From Eubacteriales bacterium (GTDB lineage Bacteria > Bacillota > Clostridia > Christensenellales > Aristaeellaceae), in assembly GCA_029218505.1 (NCBI GenBank), contig JAQXRL010000095.1, positions 1 through 33,984 on the forward strand: DNA of 33,984 nt. Reading direction: 5' to 3'. Under the pieces are notes generated by a model. That model had not been told where the DNA came from. It ran no database searches and worked only from the letters and a program-made list of their open reading frames with translations. Both the position numbers and the translations under genes were made by a program. This document shows, piece after piece, positions 26,126 to 33,984 of this stretch (position 1 is its first letter; every line of letters begins with the position of its first letter).

Positions 26126-26154
26126 TTGACATTTGCGTTTCGGGGCTATATAAT
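26126..26154 (+). promoter_or_regulatory. Consensus sigma-A promoter of the dehydrogenase operon
   Basis: TTGACA (26126-26131), 17-bp spacer, TATAAT (26149-26154). Confidence 0.88.
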
Positions 26155-26277
26155 ATGGAACGACAATTTCCATCCTGTCCCAACGGGGGCGCATGCCCGC
26201 AAGCGCAATGCATAGACGGAAGCCGAAGAAAAGTGCATATCCACCAACAGCGAAAAATCGCCGAAAGGAGCATACCG

Positions 26278-27312
26278 ATGGTCAACAGAACTTTCTATCA
26301 AACCGGAATTCGCCGCATGGAGGCCGGCGAAGCACCCATGCCCACGATGGGCGACGAGGATGTATTGGTAAAAATTCAAGCGGTCGGCATTTGCGGATCG
26401 GACCTGCATTACTATGACAAGGGAAGAATCGGAGCTTTCGCGGTAAAATACCCCTTCATTCTGGGCCACGAGGCCGCCGGTGAAATTGTTGAGGTGGGCA
26501 AGAAGGTGCGCCATCTGAAGGTCGGCGACCGCGTGGCCATGGAACCGGGAATCCCCTGTTATCATTGCGAAATGTGCCTGTCTGGCCATTACAACCTGTG
26601 TCCGGACGTGCGTTTTTGGGCAACGCCGCCCTACGACGGCTGTCTGATGGATTATGTGGCGCATCCTGCCGCCTTTTCCTTCAAGTTGCCGGAAAACGTA
26701 TCCTGCAAGGAGGGCGCGCTGATTGAGCCGTTGGCCATCGGCCTGAACGCGGCCAAGACCGGCGGCGTTCAGCTGGGCGACACGGTGGTCATCTTTGGCT
26801 CCGGCTGCATCGGTCTGGTTACGCTGTTGGCCAGCAAGGGCTATGGCGCCAGTCTCGTAATCGTCGTGGACGTGTTGGAAAAACGGCTTGCCACCGCCCA
26901 GCGCATGGGCGCGGAAACCCTGAATTCCCGGAATTGCGACGCCGTAGCGGAAATCATGGCCATGACCGGCGGCAAAGGCGCGAACGTGGTGATCGATTGC
27001 TGCGGCATCAGCCAAACCGTTCGCCAATCCCTGCAGGTTGCAGCCCCGGCGGGCTGCGTGGTGCTGGTCGGCTTGGGCGAGGACGAGATCAACGGACTGC
27101 CGATGGGCCTTTTGTCCACCAAGGAGCTCACCGTACGCTCCATTTTCCGATATAAGAATCTCTATCCCACCGCCATCAACGCCGTTGCCAGCGGTTCCAT
27201 CGACATTCGCCAAATCATTTCCCATACATTCCCCTTTGAGCAGACCCCGCAAGCCTTTGAGGAATGCATTGAAAACGTTCGGGACATCGTCAAGGGCGTC
27301 ATCCTGTTTTAG
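26278..27312 (+). CDS. Zn-dependent medium-chain dehydrogenase (sorbitol/xylitol dehydrogenase-like)
   Basis: VGICGSDLHYYDKGRIG, GHEAAGEIVEVG, MEPGIPCYHCEMCLSGHYNLCPDVRF, FGSGCIGLV; RBS AAAGGAGC. Track start (26077) precedes the promoter. Confidence 0.92.
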   Translation: MVNRTFYQTGIRRMEAGEAPMPTMGDEDVLVKIQAVGICGSDLHYYDKGRIGAFAVKYPFILGHEAAGEIVEVGKKVRHLKVGDRVAMEPGIPCYHCEMCLSGHYNLCPDVRFWATPPYDGCLMDYVAHPAAFSFKLPENVSCKEGALIEPLAIGLNAAKTGGVQLGDTVVIFGSGCIGLVTLLASKGYGASLVIVVDVLEKRLATAQRMGAETLNSRNCDAVAEIMAMTGGKGANVVIDCCGISQTVRQSLQVAAPAGCVVLVGLGEDEINGLPMGLLSTKELTVRSIFRYKNLYPTAINAVASGSIDIRQIISHTFPFEQTPQAFEECIENVRDIVKGVILF

Positions 27313-27327
27313 AAAGGTGCGTTACAT

Positions 27328-28356
27328 ATGAAGGGGAATTTCTTTCTGGGCGCGCACAGCTTCGAATTGCGCGATTTTGACCCCGGCATGCCCGGCCCCG
27401 GCGAAGTGCTGATTCGCAACATGGCGGCCGGCATTTGCGGCACGGACGTGCACATCTATCACGGAAGCAAGGGTTCCGCGGACGTGATTCCGCCGGTGGT
27501 GCTGGGGCATGAATATTCCGGCGTCGTGGAGGCCGTAGGCGAAGGCGTCGTCACCGTCAAGCCCGGCGACTGCGTTACCGTAGATCCCAACATTTATTGC
27601 GGCACATGCCGCTTTTGCCGCAACGGACAAAAGCAGTTTTGCGAACGCATGGGCGCCATTGGCGTAAACCGAAACGGCGGTTTTGCCGAAAAAAGCGTCG
27701 TTCCCCAAAGTCAGGCGTTCGCCATGAACCCCGAAATCGGCTTCGAGGCCATGGCCATGGCCGAACCGCTGGCCTGCTGTATTCACGGAATCGAGCAGGT
27801 CGCCATTGGTTCCGGCGACCTGGTTTGCGTGGTGGGCGGCGGCGCCATCGGGCTGTTGCTGATGCAATTGGCCCGTCTGCGGGGCGCGGCGCAGGTGATC
27901 GTCAGCGAACCCGTGGCTGCGCGGCGGGAAATCGCCATGTCCCTGGGCGCCAGCGGCGCCATCGATCCCACAAGCGGCAGCGTAAACGATCAGCTGGAGG
28001 CGCTTACCGGCCGCCGCTGCGCCGACGTAATCCTGGAAGCCGTGGGCAAGACCGTCGCCACGCAGCAGGCCTTTGACTTGGCCGACCGGGGCGCAAGGCT
28101 GTTGCTGTTCAGCGTGCCGGAACCGGACGCCACCTTCCAGCTGCCCATGTTCAAGCTGTTTCAACATGAACTGAAAATCTATGGTTCCTTCATCAACCCC
28201 GACAGCCATCTGCAGGCCGTGAATCTGCTCAACGCCGGCAAAATTCAGGTTGCCCCCATGATTACCCATCGCTATCCCTTGGCCCAATTGGAGGACGCCA
28301 TCCAGATGCAGATGTCCGCCCAGTCCATCAAAGTGTTGGTGTTGCCCCAACAATAG
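27328..28356 (+). CDS. Zn-dependent medium-chain dehydrogenase (second)
   Basis: AGICGTDVHIYHG, GHEYSGVVEAVG, DPNIYCGTCRFCRNGQKQFCERM, VGGGAIGLLLMQLA. Confidence 0.92.
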   Translation: MKGNFFLGAHSFELRDFDPGMPGPGEVLIRNMAAGICGTDVHIYHGSKGSADVIPPVVLGHEYSGVVEAVGEGVVTVKPGDCVTVDPNIYCGTCRFCRNGQKQFCERMGAIGVNRNGGFAEKSVVPQSQAFAMNPEIGFEAMAMAEPLACCIHGIEQVAIGSGDLVCVVGGGAIGLLLMQLARLRGAAQVIVSEPVAARREIAMSLGASGAIDPTSGSVNDQLEALTGRRCADVILEAVGKTVATQQAFDLADRGARLLLFSVPEPDATFQLPMFKLFQHELKIYGSFINPDSHLQAVNLLNAGKIQVAPMITHRYPLAQLEDAIQMQMSAQSIKVLVLPQQ

Positions 28357-28388
28357 CGCCGCAAAACGAGTTCGTTTCGGCATTTCAC

Positions 28389-28429
28389 GGACAAAGAGCG
28401 CCGGTCTCCCCAAGGCGGGAGGCCGGCGC
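28389..28429. repeat. Hairpin repeat copy 1 (terminator-like on minus strand)
   Basis: GGACAAAGAGCGCCGGTCTCCCCAAGGCGGGAGGCCGGCGC; 13-bp stem 28398-28410/28417-28429. Confidence 0.88.
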
Positions 28430-28626
28430 CATACTGTCGAAAAACGCAGGGATAACACGGGAGGGCATCGGACCGCTCAAATTCCAATCGTGGCCGGCGG
28501 CGTGCACGGCAACCACGGGCGCTGATTTTGCGGCCGGAATCCGCAGGATCTCAACAAAATCCGGAGAATGGGGCCGTGGCGGGGGAGATTGCTTCCCCGT
28601 CCACCAGCTTGTCAATAAGTCTTTTT

Positions 28627-28667
28627 GGACAAAAAGCGCCGGTCTCCCCAAGGCGGGAGGCCGGCGC
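28627..28667. repeat. Hairpin repeat copy 2 (probable glf terminator, minus strand)
   Basis: GGACAAAAAGCGCCGGTCTCCCCAAGGCGGGAGGCCGGCGC, one mismatch to copy 1; minus strand hairpin followed by TTTTTGTCC. Confidence 0.88.
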
Positions 28668-28718
28668 ATCCTTTTGGTCCCCGAAGAAACCCAAACAGGG
28701 TTTGGACCGGAAAGCGCG

Positions 28719-29822
28719 TTACATAAGACAGCGGCGAGCATCATCCATGGCGCGGCGAAGCACGTCGTCCATGTCGAAATACTGATACAAGCCCAGGCGT
28801 CCGCCCAACAGCAGATGTGGATTTTGAGCGGCCAAACCGGCATAACGCCGGTACAGCGCATTGTTTTTCTCGTCGTTCACGGGATAATACGGCTCGCTGC
28901 CCCGATGCCACTGGGCGGGATATTCCCGGGTGATCACCGTATGGGGTTGATTTGCGGGTTCAAAGTGCTTATGTTCAATGATGCGGGTATAAGGCACCTC
29001 ATACTGGGTGTAATTTACCACGGCGCAGCCCTGATAGTTTTCCATTTCCAGCGTTTCTGTTTCAAAGCGCAGGCTGCGGAACTCCAACGGACCATAACAG
29101 AAATCAAACAGCGCATCCGGCGTGCCCGTATAAATCACCTTGTCCGCCAGGGCGTTTAATTCGGCCCGGTCTTTCAAATAATCCACGCCCGTCTTGACCA
29201 CCACGCCGTCCAGCATCTTTTGCACCAGCCGCGTATAGCCGCCAATGGGAATTCCCTGATAACGGTCCGAAAAATAGTTGTTATCATAGGTAAAGCGCAG
29301 GGGCAGCCTGCGAATAATGAACGCAGGCAGTTCGCTGGCTTTACGTCCCCATTGCTTTTCCGTATATCCCTTCACCAATTTTTCATAAATATCCCGGCCC
29401 ACCAGCTTCAGCGCCTGCTCCTCCAGGTTTTTCGGTTCCCCAATCTGTTCCCGCTCCACCTGCGCGCGAATGACGGCCTGCGCCTCTTCCGGCGTTTTTA
29501 CGCCCCACAGCGCATGGAATGTATTCATGTTGAAGGGCATATTATAAATTTCATCGCCATAGCGCGCGATGGGCGCGTTTGTAAACCGGTTAAACGTCGC
29601 AAATTGATTCACAAAATCCCACACATCGGCGTCGTCGGTATGGAAAATATGCGCGCCGTAGCGATGCACATGAATGCCTTCCACGTCTTCCGTATACACA
29701 TTGCCGCCAACCTGCTGCCGTTTGTCGATGACCAGACTCTTTTTTCCGCGCCTGCGCGCTTCCCAGGCAAACGCCGCGCCATACAGTCCCGCGCCGACAA
29801 TCAAAAAATCATATTGCGCCAC
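28719..29822 (-). CDS. glf: UDP-galactopyranose mutase
   Basis: QYDFLIVGAGLYGAAFAWEARRRGKKSLVIDKRQQVGGNVYTEDVEGIHVHRYGAHIFHTDD; GYTEKQWGRKASELP; DNNYFSDRYQGIPIGGYT. GTG start at 29822 behind AAAGGAGG is better placed than the track start at 29849. Confidence 0.96.
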   Translation of the reverse strand: MAQYDFLIVGAGLYGAAFAWEARRRGKKSLVIDKRQQVGGNVYTEDVEGIHVHRYGAHIFHTDDADVWDFVNQFATFNRFTNAPIARYGDEIYNMPFNMNTFHALWGVKTPEEAQAVIRAQVEREQIGEPKNLEEQALKLVGRDIYEKLVKGYTEKQWGRKASELPAFIIRRLPLRFTYDNNYFSDRYQGIPIGGYTRLVQKMLDGVVVKTGVDYLKDRAELNALADKVIYTGTPDALFDFCYGPLEFRSLRFETETLEMENYQGCAVVNYTQYEVPYTRIIEHKHFEPANQPHTVITREYPAQWHRGSEPYYPVNDEKNNALYRRYAGLAAQNPHLLLGGRLGLYQYFDMDDVLRRAMDDARRCLM

Positions 29823-29957
29823 ATACAACCCTCCTTTGCGGCATTCCAAGCAAATTTTTCATCTTCGCGTTTCACACTATACCATATGTATGTGCGCGTT
29901 GCAAGCATCTTTTTTGAAAGATGCCCGCAAGGCAGACAGGGCTTTTGCGAAAACGTC

Positions 29958-29987
29958 GTGACACGAATTGCCCTTTCGTGTTATAAT
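29958..29987 (+). promoter_or_regulatory. Predicted PPTase promoter with a perfect dyad in the spacer
   Basis: GTGACA (29958-29963), 18-bp spacer, TATAAT (29982-29987); inverted repeat ACACGAA (29961-29967) N7 TTCGTGT (29975-29981). Confidence 0.6.
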
Positions 29988-30023
29988 TTTCATGGCATTT
30001 TGCAAAAGCACGGAGGCTGCAAC

Positions 30024-30647
30024 ATGAAGGTTTTCGTCTGCGCGGTAGATCTTTGCGGTTTGGAATCCAATCTCATGGGTTGGACACCCCTTTTGTCCGA
30101 CACGCGCAAGGAAAAACTGGCGCGCATCACCCATCCCGCCGTCATTGCCCAGTCCATTGGCGCAGAATTGGCGTTGATCGGCGCGCGTTCCATGGCCTCG
30201 CCCCAGTTTGCGCCCCCCGACGCCTATGTTTATGCTGCTTCCGGCGCGCCGATTCGTTCGGACGGATTGCAGATGAGCCTTTCCCACACGCCCGGCATGG
30301 CGGTTTGCGCCCTGGCCGACGCGCCCGTGGGCATAGACATCGAAGCGCCCCGCCCGATTCCGGAATCTCTGGCCCGGCGCGTTCTCGCCCCGGAGGAATG
30401 GCGGAACTATCAAACGGCCGCAAACAAAAGCGCCTGCTTTCTCGCCTATTGGACGCAAAAGGAAGCGGCGTTCAAATGCGCCGGCATTGAGCCGCAGTTG
30501 CGCACCCTGCGCCTGCCCGCAGGCAGAATCTTGTCCGTTGCCGCGAAGGATGCAAGCCAAATCGTATTTCAGCTTCGCGCATATCAATCTTTTCGTCCCG
30601 TTTTCCCCCGGTTTTTGCATGGCGCGCCTTCCGAGGATATGATATAA
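30024..30647 (+). CDS. 4'-phosphopantetheinyl transferase (Sfp type)
   Basis: MKVFVCAVDLCGLES...MSLSHTPGMAVCALADAPVGIDIEAPRPIPESLARRVLAPEEW...FLAYWTQKEAAFKCAG; canonical VGIDIE and WTQKEAAFK motifs. Track ORF (29220) is overextended antisense to glf. Confidence 0.9.
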   Translation: MKVFVCAVDLCGLESNLMGWTPLLSDTRKEKLARITHPAVIAQSIGAELALIGARSMASPQFAPPDAYVYAASGAPIRSDGLQMSLSHTPGMAVCALADAPVGIDIEAPRPIPESLARRVLAPEEWRNYQTAANKSACFLAYWTQKEAAFKCAGIEPQLRTLRLPAGRILSVAAKDASQIVFQLRAYQSFRPVFPRFLHGAPSEDMI

Positions 30648-30671
30648 TACAGTCAAAGGGGGAAATGCACC

Positions 30672-32006
30672 ATGGCATCCTTGCGAATCTATCCGAAATC
30701 CGTGCATGGCAACGTTTCCATGGCACGAGACGAAAGCGGTCGGGACGTTTTGTTGGCGGCGGGGGAAATCCGGCCCCTGGATCACGAGGCGGCGGCGTTT
30801 TTGCGGGAAAAATTCCCCTTTACCGCGCCGGTTCCGGTTCTGAGCAGACCGCGCACCATCGGCGTCGGCGACCGGCTTGGAATCGCCACGCCGGGACACA
30901 TCCGTGTCTTTGAGGAATATGACGCCACGCCCGTTCTGGCCCAGCAATCCATTCGGGAATTGAACCTCACCGGACGCACATACGCAGACGTATTGGACAG
31001 CGTCACCTTCGCGGTGTTTCGCGAGGATTTTCAGCGGGGATTTGGCGCGGACGGCGATCATCTGAAGCGATTTGAGGATGTGGAATCCGCCCTGAAGCTG
31101 GGCTACACCATGATCACGCTGGACTGTTCCGAACACATTCACACCGGCGACGCTTTGGCGGAAATCCCCCAGGAGCTCCGCGACCGATACCTGGGCAAAC
31201 AATTTGACATTGGCGAAGGCATCTCGCTGCGCTTTGAGGAATCCGATTTGGCAAAAATTTTGCACATTTACGGGGAAGCCATTGATTTTGCCGCCGCCGT
31301 CTGGAAGGAATTTTACGAAAAACGCCGGGCCAAGGCGGATTTTGAGATTTCCATCGACGAAACCGCCACGCCCACCACGCCCTTGCAGCACTTCTTCGCG
31401 GCCAACGAGCTGACCCTGCGGGGTGTTCGCATGGCCACCATGGCTCCGCGCTTTTGCGGCGAATTCCAGAAGGGCATCGACTACATCGGCAACCTTTCCC
31501 AATTCGATGAAGAGATGCGAATACACGCCGCCATTGCCCGGCATTTTGGATACAAGCTGTCCATCCATTCCGGATCCGACAAATTTCGCGTATTTCCCGC
31601 CATTGGCCGCCACACGCAAGGCGTGTTCCACGTCAAAACCGCCGGCACCAACTGGCTGGAAGCCATGCGCATCGTGGCCGAGCACGATCCCGCGCTCTAT
31701 CGTGAAATTCATACATACGCGCTTTCCGCGTTCCCGGAAGCCACAAAGTATTACCACGTCACCACCAACCTTGCGCAAATTCCCGACGTCAACGCCATGG
31801 GCGACGCCGCGTTGCCGGAACTGTTCGACATGAACGACGCCCGCCAGCTGATTCACATCACCTATGGCCTGATTTTGAACCACGGAGACTTCCGAACCCG
31901 CCTGTACCGGCTGTGGGATGAGCGTTCCGAGGAATACGCTCAGGCGCTTCAGCGCCACATTGGCCGGCATCTGTCCACCCTGGGCGTGCCGAAACGCAGC
32001 GAATAA
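30672..32006 (+). CDS. uxaE: Tagaturonate epimerase (UxaE family)
   Basis: 444 aa; ISIDETATPTTPLQHFFAANELTLRGVRMATMAPRFCGEFQKGIDYIGN, HFGYKLSIHSGSDKFRVFPAIG. Confidence 0.88.
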   Translation: MASLRIYPKSVHGNVSMARDESGRDVLLAAGEIRPLDHEAAAFLREKFPFTAPVPVLSRPRTIGVGDRLGIATPGHIRVFEEYDATPVLAQQSIRELNLTGRTYADVLDSVTFAVFREDFQRGFGADGDHLKRFEDVESALKLGYTMITLDCSEHIHTGDALAEIPQELRDRYLGKQFDIGEGISLRFEESDLAKILHIYGEAIDFAAAVWKEFYEKRRAKADFEISIDETATPTTPLQHFFAANELTLRGVRMATMAPRFCGEFQKGIDYIGNLSQFDEEMRIHAAIARHFGYKLSIHSGSDKFRVFPAIGRHTQGVFHVKTAGTNWLEAMRIVAEHDPALYREIHTYALSAFPEATKYYHVTTNLAQIPDVNAMGDAALPELFDMNDARQLIHITYGLILNHGDFRTRLYRLWDERSEEYAQALQRHIGRHLSTLGVPKRSE

Positions 32007-32035
32007 AATTCATATATATAATAGGAGGAGATTTC

Positions 32036-33091
32036 ATGAAGTACGATCTGATCACCGCAACCAGCATGGGCGTGCGCATTACGCCCATGTTCCGTCAGCC
32101 CGTAGGCATCGGCAACACATACACCATGCAGGCCACCAGCGCCGAAAGCAACGTGCTGAATGTGGCGGCTTCTTTGGGAATGAACACCAAGGTGCTCACC
32201 GCGTTTGTGGAAGGCAGCCCCATTGCCGCGTTCATCAAAGGCGAATTGCGCCGCCGCAACATCGGTTACGAAGGCCCCGAAGTCAAGCAAGGCGGCCCCT
32301 GGGGATATCGCCATCAATTCAACATTGCGGATTCCGGATTCGGCATGCGCGGCCCCAGGGTGCACAATGACCGCGCCGGCGAGGTTGGCCGCACGCTGAA
32401 GGCCCAGGACTTTGATTTGGAGAAGATCTTTGCCCAGGAAGGCGCCCGCATGATGCATATTTCCGGACTGTTCGCGGCGCTGTCCCCGGAAACCGGCAAG
32501 CTGTGTCTGAAACTGAGCGAATACGCCAAGCAGCACGGCACCAGGATTTCCTTTGACCTGAACTATCGCGCATCCTTCTGGGAGGGCCGGGAAGCCGAAC
32601 TGCGGGATATTTTCTCCCAGATTGCCGCCCGCGCGGACGTGCTCATTGGCAACGAAGAGGACTTCCAGCTGGCCTTAGGCATTCAAGGACCCGAAGCCGG
32701 CGGCAAGGACCTGTCTTCCAAAATCGAATCCTTCAAGGAAATGATCGGCCGGGTAAAGGCCGTGTATCCGGGCGCGTCCACCTATGCCACCACCTTGCGC
32801 CAGGTCATCAGCGCCAACACCCACATGTGGGGCGCAATTATGCTCCATGGCGACGAATGGTATGTGGAACAGCCCCGGGAAATCAACGTATTTGACCGCA
32901 TCGGCGGCGGAGACGGCTTCGTGGCCGGCATGCTGTACGGCATTCTCAAGGGCTGGGAGCCGGAAAAATGGATTCGCTTCGGTTGGGCCACCGGCGCAAT
33001 GGCGGTCACCATGGCGGAAGACTATGCCACGCCCGCAGACGAGGAGCAGGTGTGGTCCGTATGGAAGGGCAACGCCCGGGTAAAACGATAA
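32036..33091 (+). CDS. PfkB family sugar kinase (candidate 2-keto-3-deoxygluconate kinase)
   Basis: 351 aa; ISFDLNYRASFWEGREAELRDIFSQIAARADVLIGNEEDF, FDRIGGGDGFVAGMLYGIL; RBS AGGAGGAG. Confidence 0.88.
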   Translation: MKYDLITATSMGVRITPMFRQPVGIGNTYTMQATSAESNVLNVAASLGMNTKVLTAFVEGSPIAAFIKGELRRRNIGYEGPEVKQGGPWGYRHQFNIADSGFGMRGPRVHNDRAGEVGRTLKAQDFDLEKIFAQEGARMMHISGLFAALSPETGKLCLKLSEYAKQHGTRISFDLNYRASFWEGREAELRDIFSQIAARADVLIGNEEDFQLALGIQGPEAGGKDLSSKIESFKEMIGRVKAVYPGASTYATTLRQVISANTHMWGAIMLHGDEWYVEQPREINVFDRIGGGDGFVAGMLYGILKGWEPEKWIRFGWATGAMAVTMAEDYATPADEEQVWSVWKGNARVKR

Positions 33092-33113
33092 AAAAATCAG
33101 GAGGAACAGCAGG

Positions 33114-33984
33114 ATGAAAAAAGCAGATATCGGCCTGATCGGCCTGGCTGTAATGGGGGAAAACCTGGCGCTGAACATGGAATCCAAGGGCTTTACCGTG
33201 GCGGTATTCAACAGAACCACCAGCCGCGTTACCGAATTCATCGAAGGCCGCGCCAAGGGCAAGCATTTCATCGGCACATATTCCATTCAGGAATTGGCGG
33301 ACAATTTGGAAAAGCCTCGCAAGGTCATGATGATGGTCAAGGCCGGCGCGCCGGTGGACGCCTTGATCGAACAACTGCTCGCCGTACTGGAGCCGGGCGA
33401 CATTATCATCGACGGCGGCAATTCCCACTTCCCGGACACCATTCGCCGCACCGAATACGTGGAAAGCAAGGGCTTGCGTTACATCGGCACCGGCGTTTCC
33501 GGCGGCGAGGAAGGCGCGCTCCATGGTCCCAGCATGATGCCCGGCGGTTCCCCCGAAGCATGGCCTTATGTTAAGCCCATCTTTCAATCCATCTGCGCCC
33601 ACGTCAACGGCGAACCTTGCTGCGATTGGGTGGGCGAAGGCGGCGCGGGCCACTTCGTGAAAATGGTGCACAACGGCATCGAGTACGGCGACATGCAGCT
33701 GATTTGCGAAGCATACCAGCTCATGCGCGATGTGCTGCATATGACGCCCGACGAGATGAGCCGCGTGTTCGCCGATTGGAACCAGGGCGAATTGGACAGC
33801 TACCTCATCGACATCACCACCCAGATTCTCGCCCGCAAGGACGAGGACGGCGCGCCCCTGGTAGACAAAATTCTGGATACCGCCGGTCAAAAGGGCACCG
33901 GAAAATGGACCGCAATCGCCGCTTTGGACGAAGGCGTTCCCCTTACGCTCATCGGCGAAGCCGTGTTCGCCCGCTGCCTGTCCG
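33114..33984 (+). CDS. gnd: 6-phosphogluconate dehydrogenase, decarboxylating (truncated by window end)
   Basis: MKKADIGLIGLAVMGENLALNMESKGFTVAVFNRTTSRVTEFIEG...IIDGGNSHFPDTIRRTEYVESKGLRYIGTGVSGGEEGALHGPSMMPGG. Not in the ORF track because it runs off the edge. Confidence 0.97.
   Translation, partial: MKKADIGLIGLAVMGENLALNMESKGFTVAVFNRTTSRVTEFIEGRAKGKHFIGTYSIQELADNLEKPRKVMMMVKAGAPVDALIEQLLAVLEPGDIIIDGGNSHFPDTIRRTEYVESKGLRYIGTGVSGGEEGALHGPSMMPGGSPEAWPYVKPIFQSICAHVNGEPCCDWVGEGGAGHFVKMVHNGIEYGDMQLICEAYQLMRDVLHMTPDEMSRVFADWNQGELDSYLIDITTQILARKDEDGAPLVDKILDTAGQKGTGKWTAIAALDEGVPLTLIGEAVFARCLS

Noticed and set aside
30643-30648. TATAAT overlapping the PPTase stop codon as a uxaE promoter
   Set aside because: No -35 hexamer at acceptable spacing; left as possible but unsupported.
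29877-31970. 697-aa minus-strand ORF
   Set aside because: Antisense to the PPTase and uxaE, both with diagnostic motifs.

Overview
This 34-kb bacterial window looks like a gut- or rumen-type Firmicute, possibly Christensenellales-like; the lineage is inferred, not established. From left to right it contains: (1) the 5' part of a minus-strand collagen-like (Gly-X-Thr) protein with a Cys-rich N-terminus, which the ORF track misses; (2) a minus-strand carbohydrate or sugar-acid module (two DapA/NanA-family aldolases, a signal-peptide-less BNR/sialidase-like protein, an LplA/B/C-type ABC importer) divergent from a FadR/FCD GntR regulator; (3) a candidate structured RNA/terminator region and a bile-salt-hydrolase-family Ntn hydrolase; (4) a small heat-shock protein under a near-consensus CtsR operator, then a PrsW-family protease; (5) a complete livJHMGF operon; (6) a ZorAB-like motor pair (MotA/TolQ-like protein with a long helical tail, and an OmpA/MotB-like protein with an unusually long Q-rich coiled-coil linker) in a tight operon with a small membrane protein, followed by mnmA and a TM/coiled-coil/beta-domain protein; no Zorya effector gene is visible; (7) SDR, ROK regulator and two Zn-dehydrogenases; (8) glf (UDP-galactopyranose mutase) divergent from an Sfp-type PPTase, with a duplicated 41-bp hairpin downstream of glf; (9) uxaE (tagaturonate epimerase), a PfkB sugar kinase and a truncated 6-phosphogluconate dehydrogenase. 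The best candidate for an undescribed system is the ZorAB-like motor cluster at about 17.0-23.2 kb. All calls come from reading the sequence; no database search was run.
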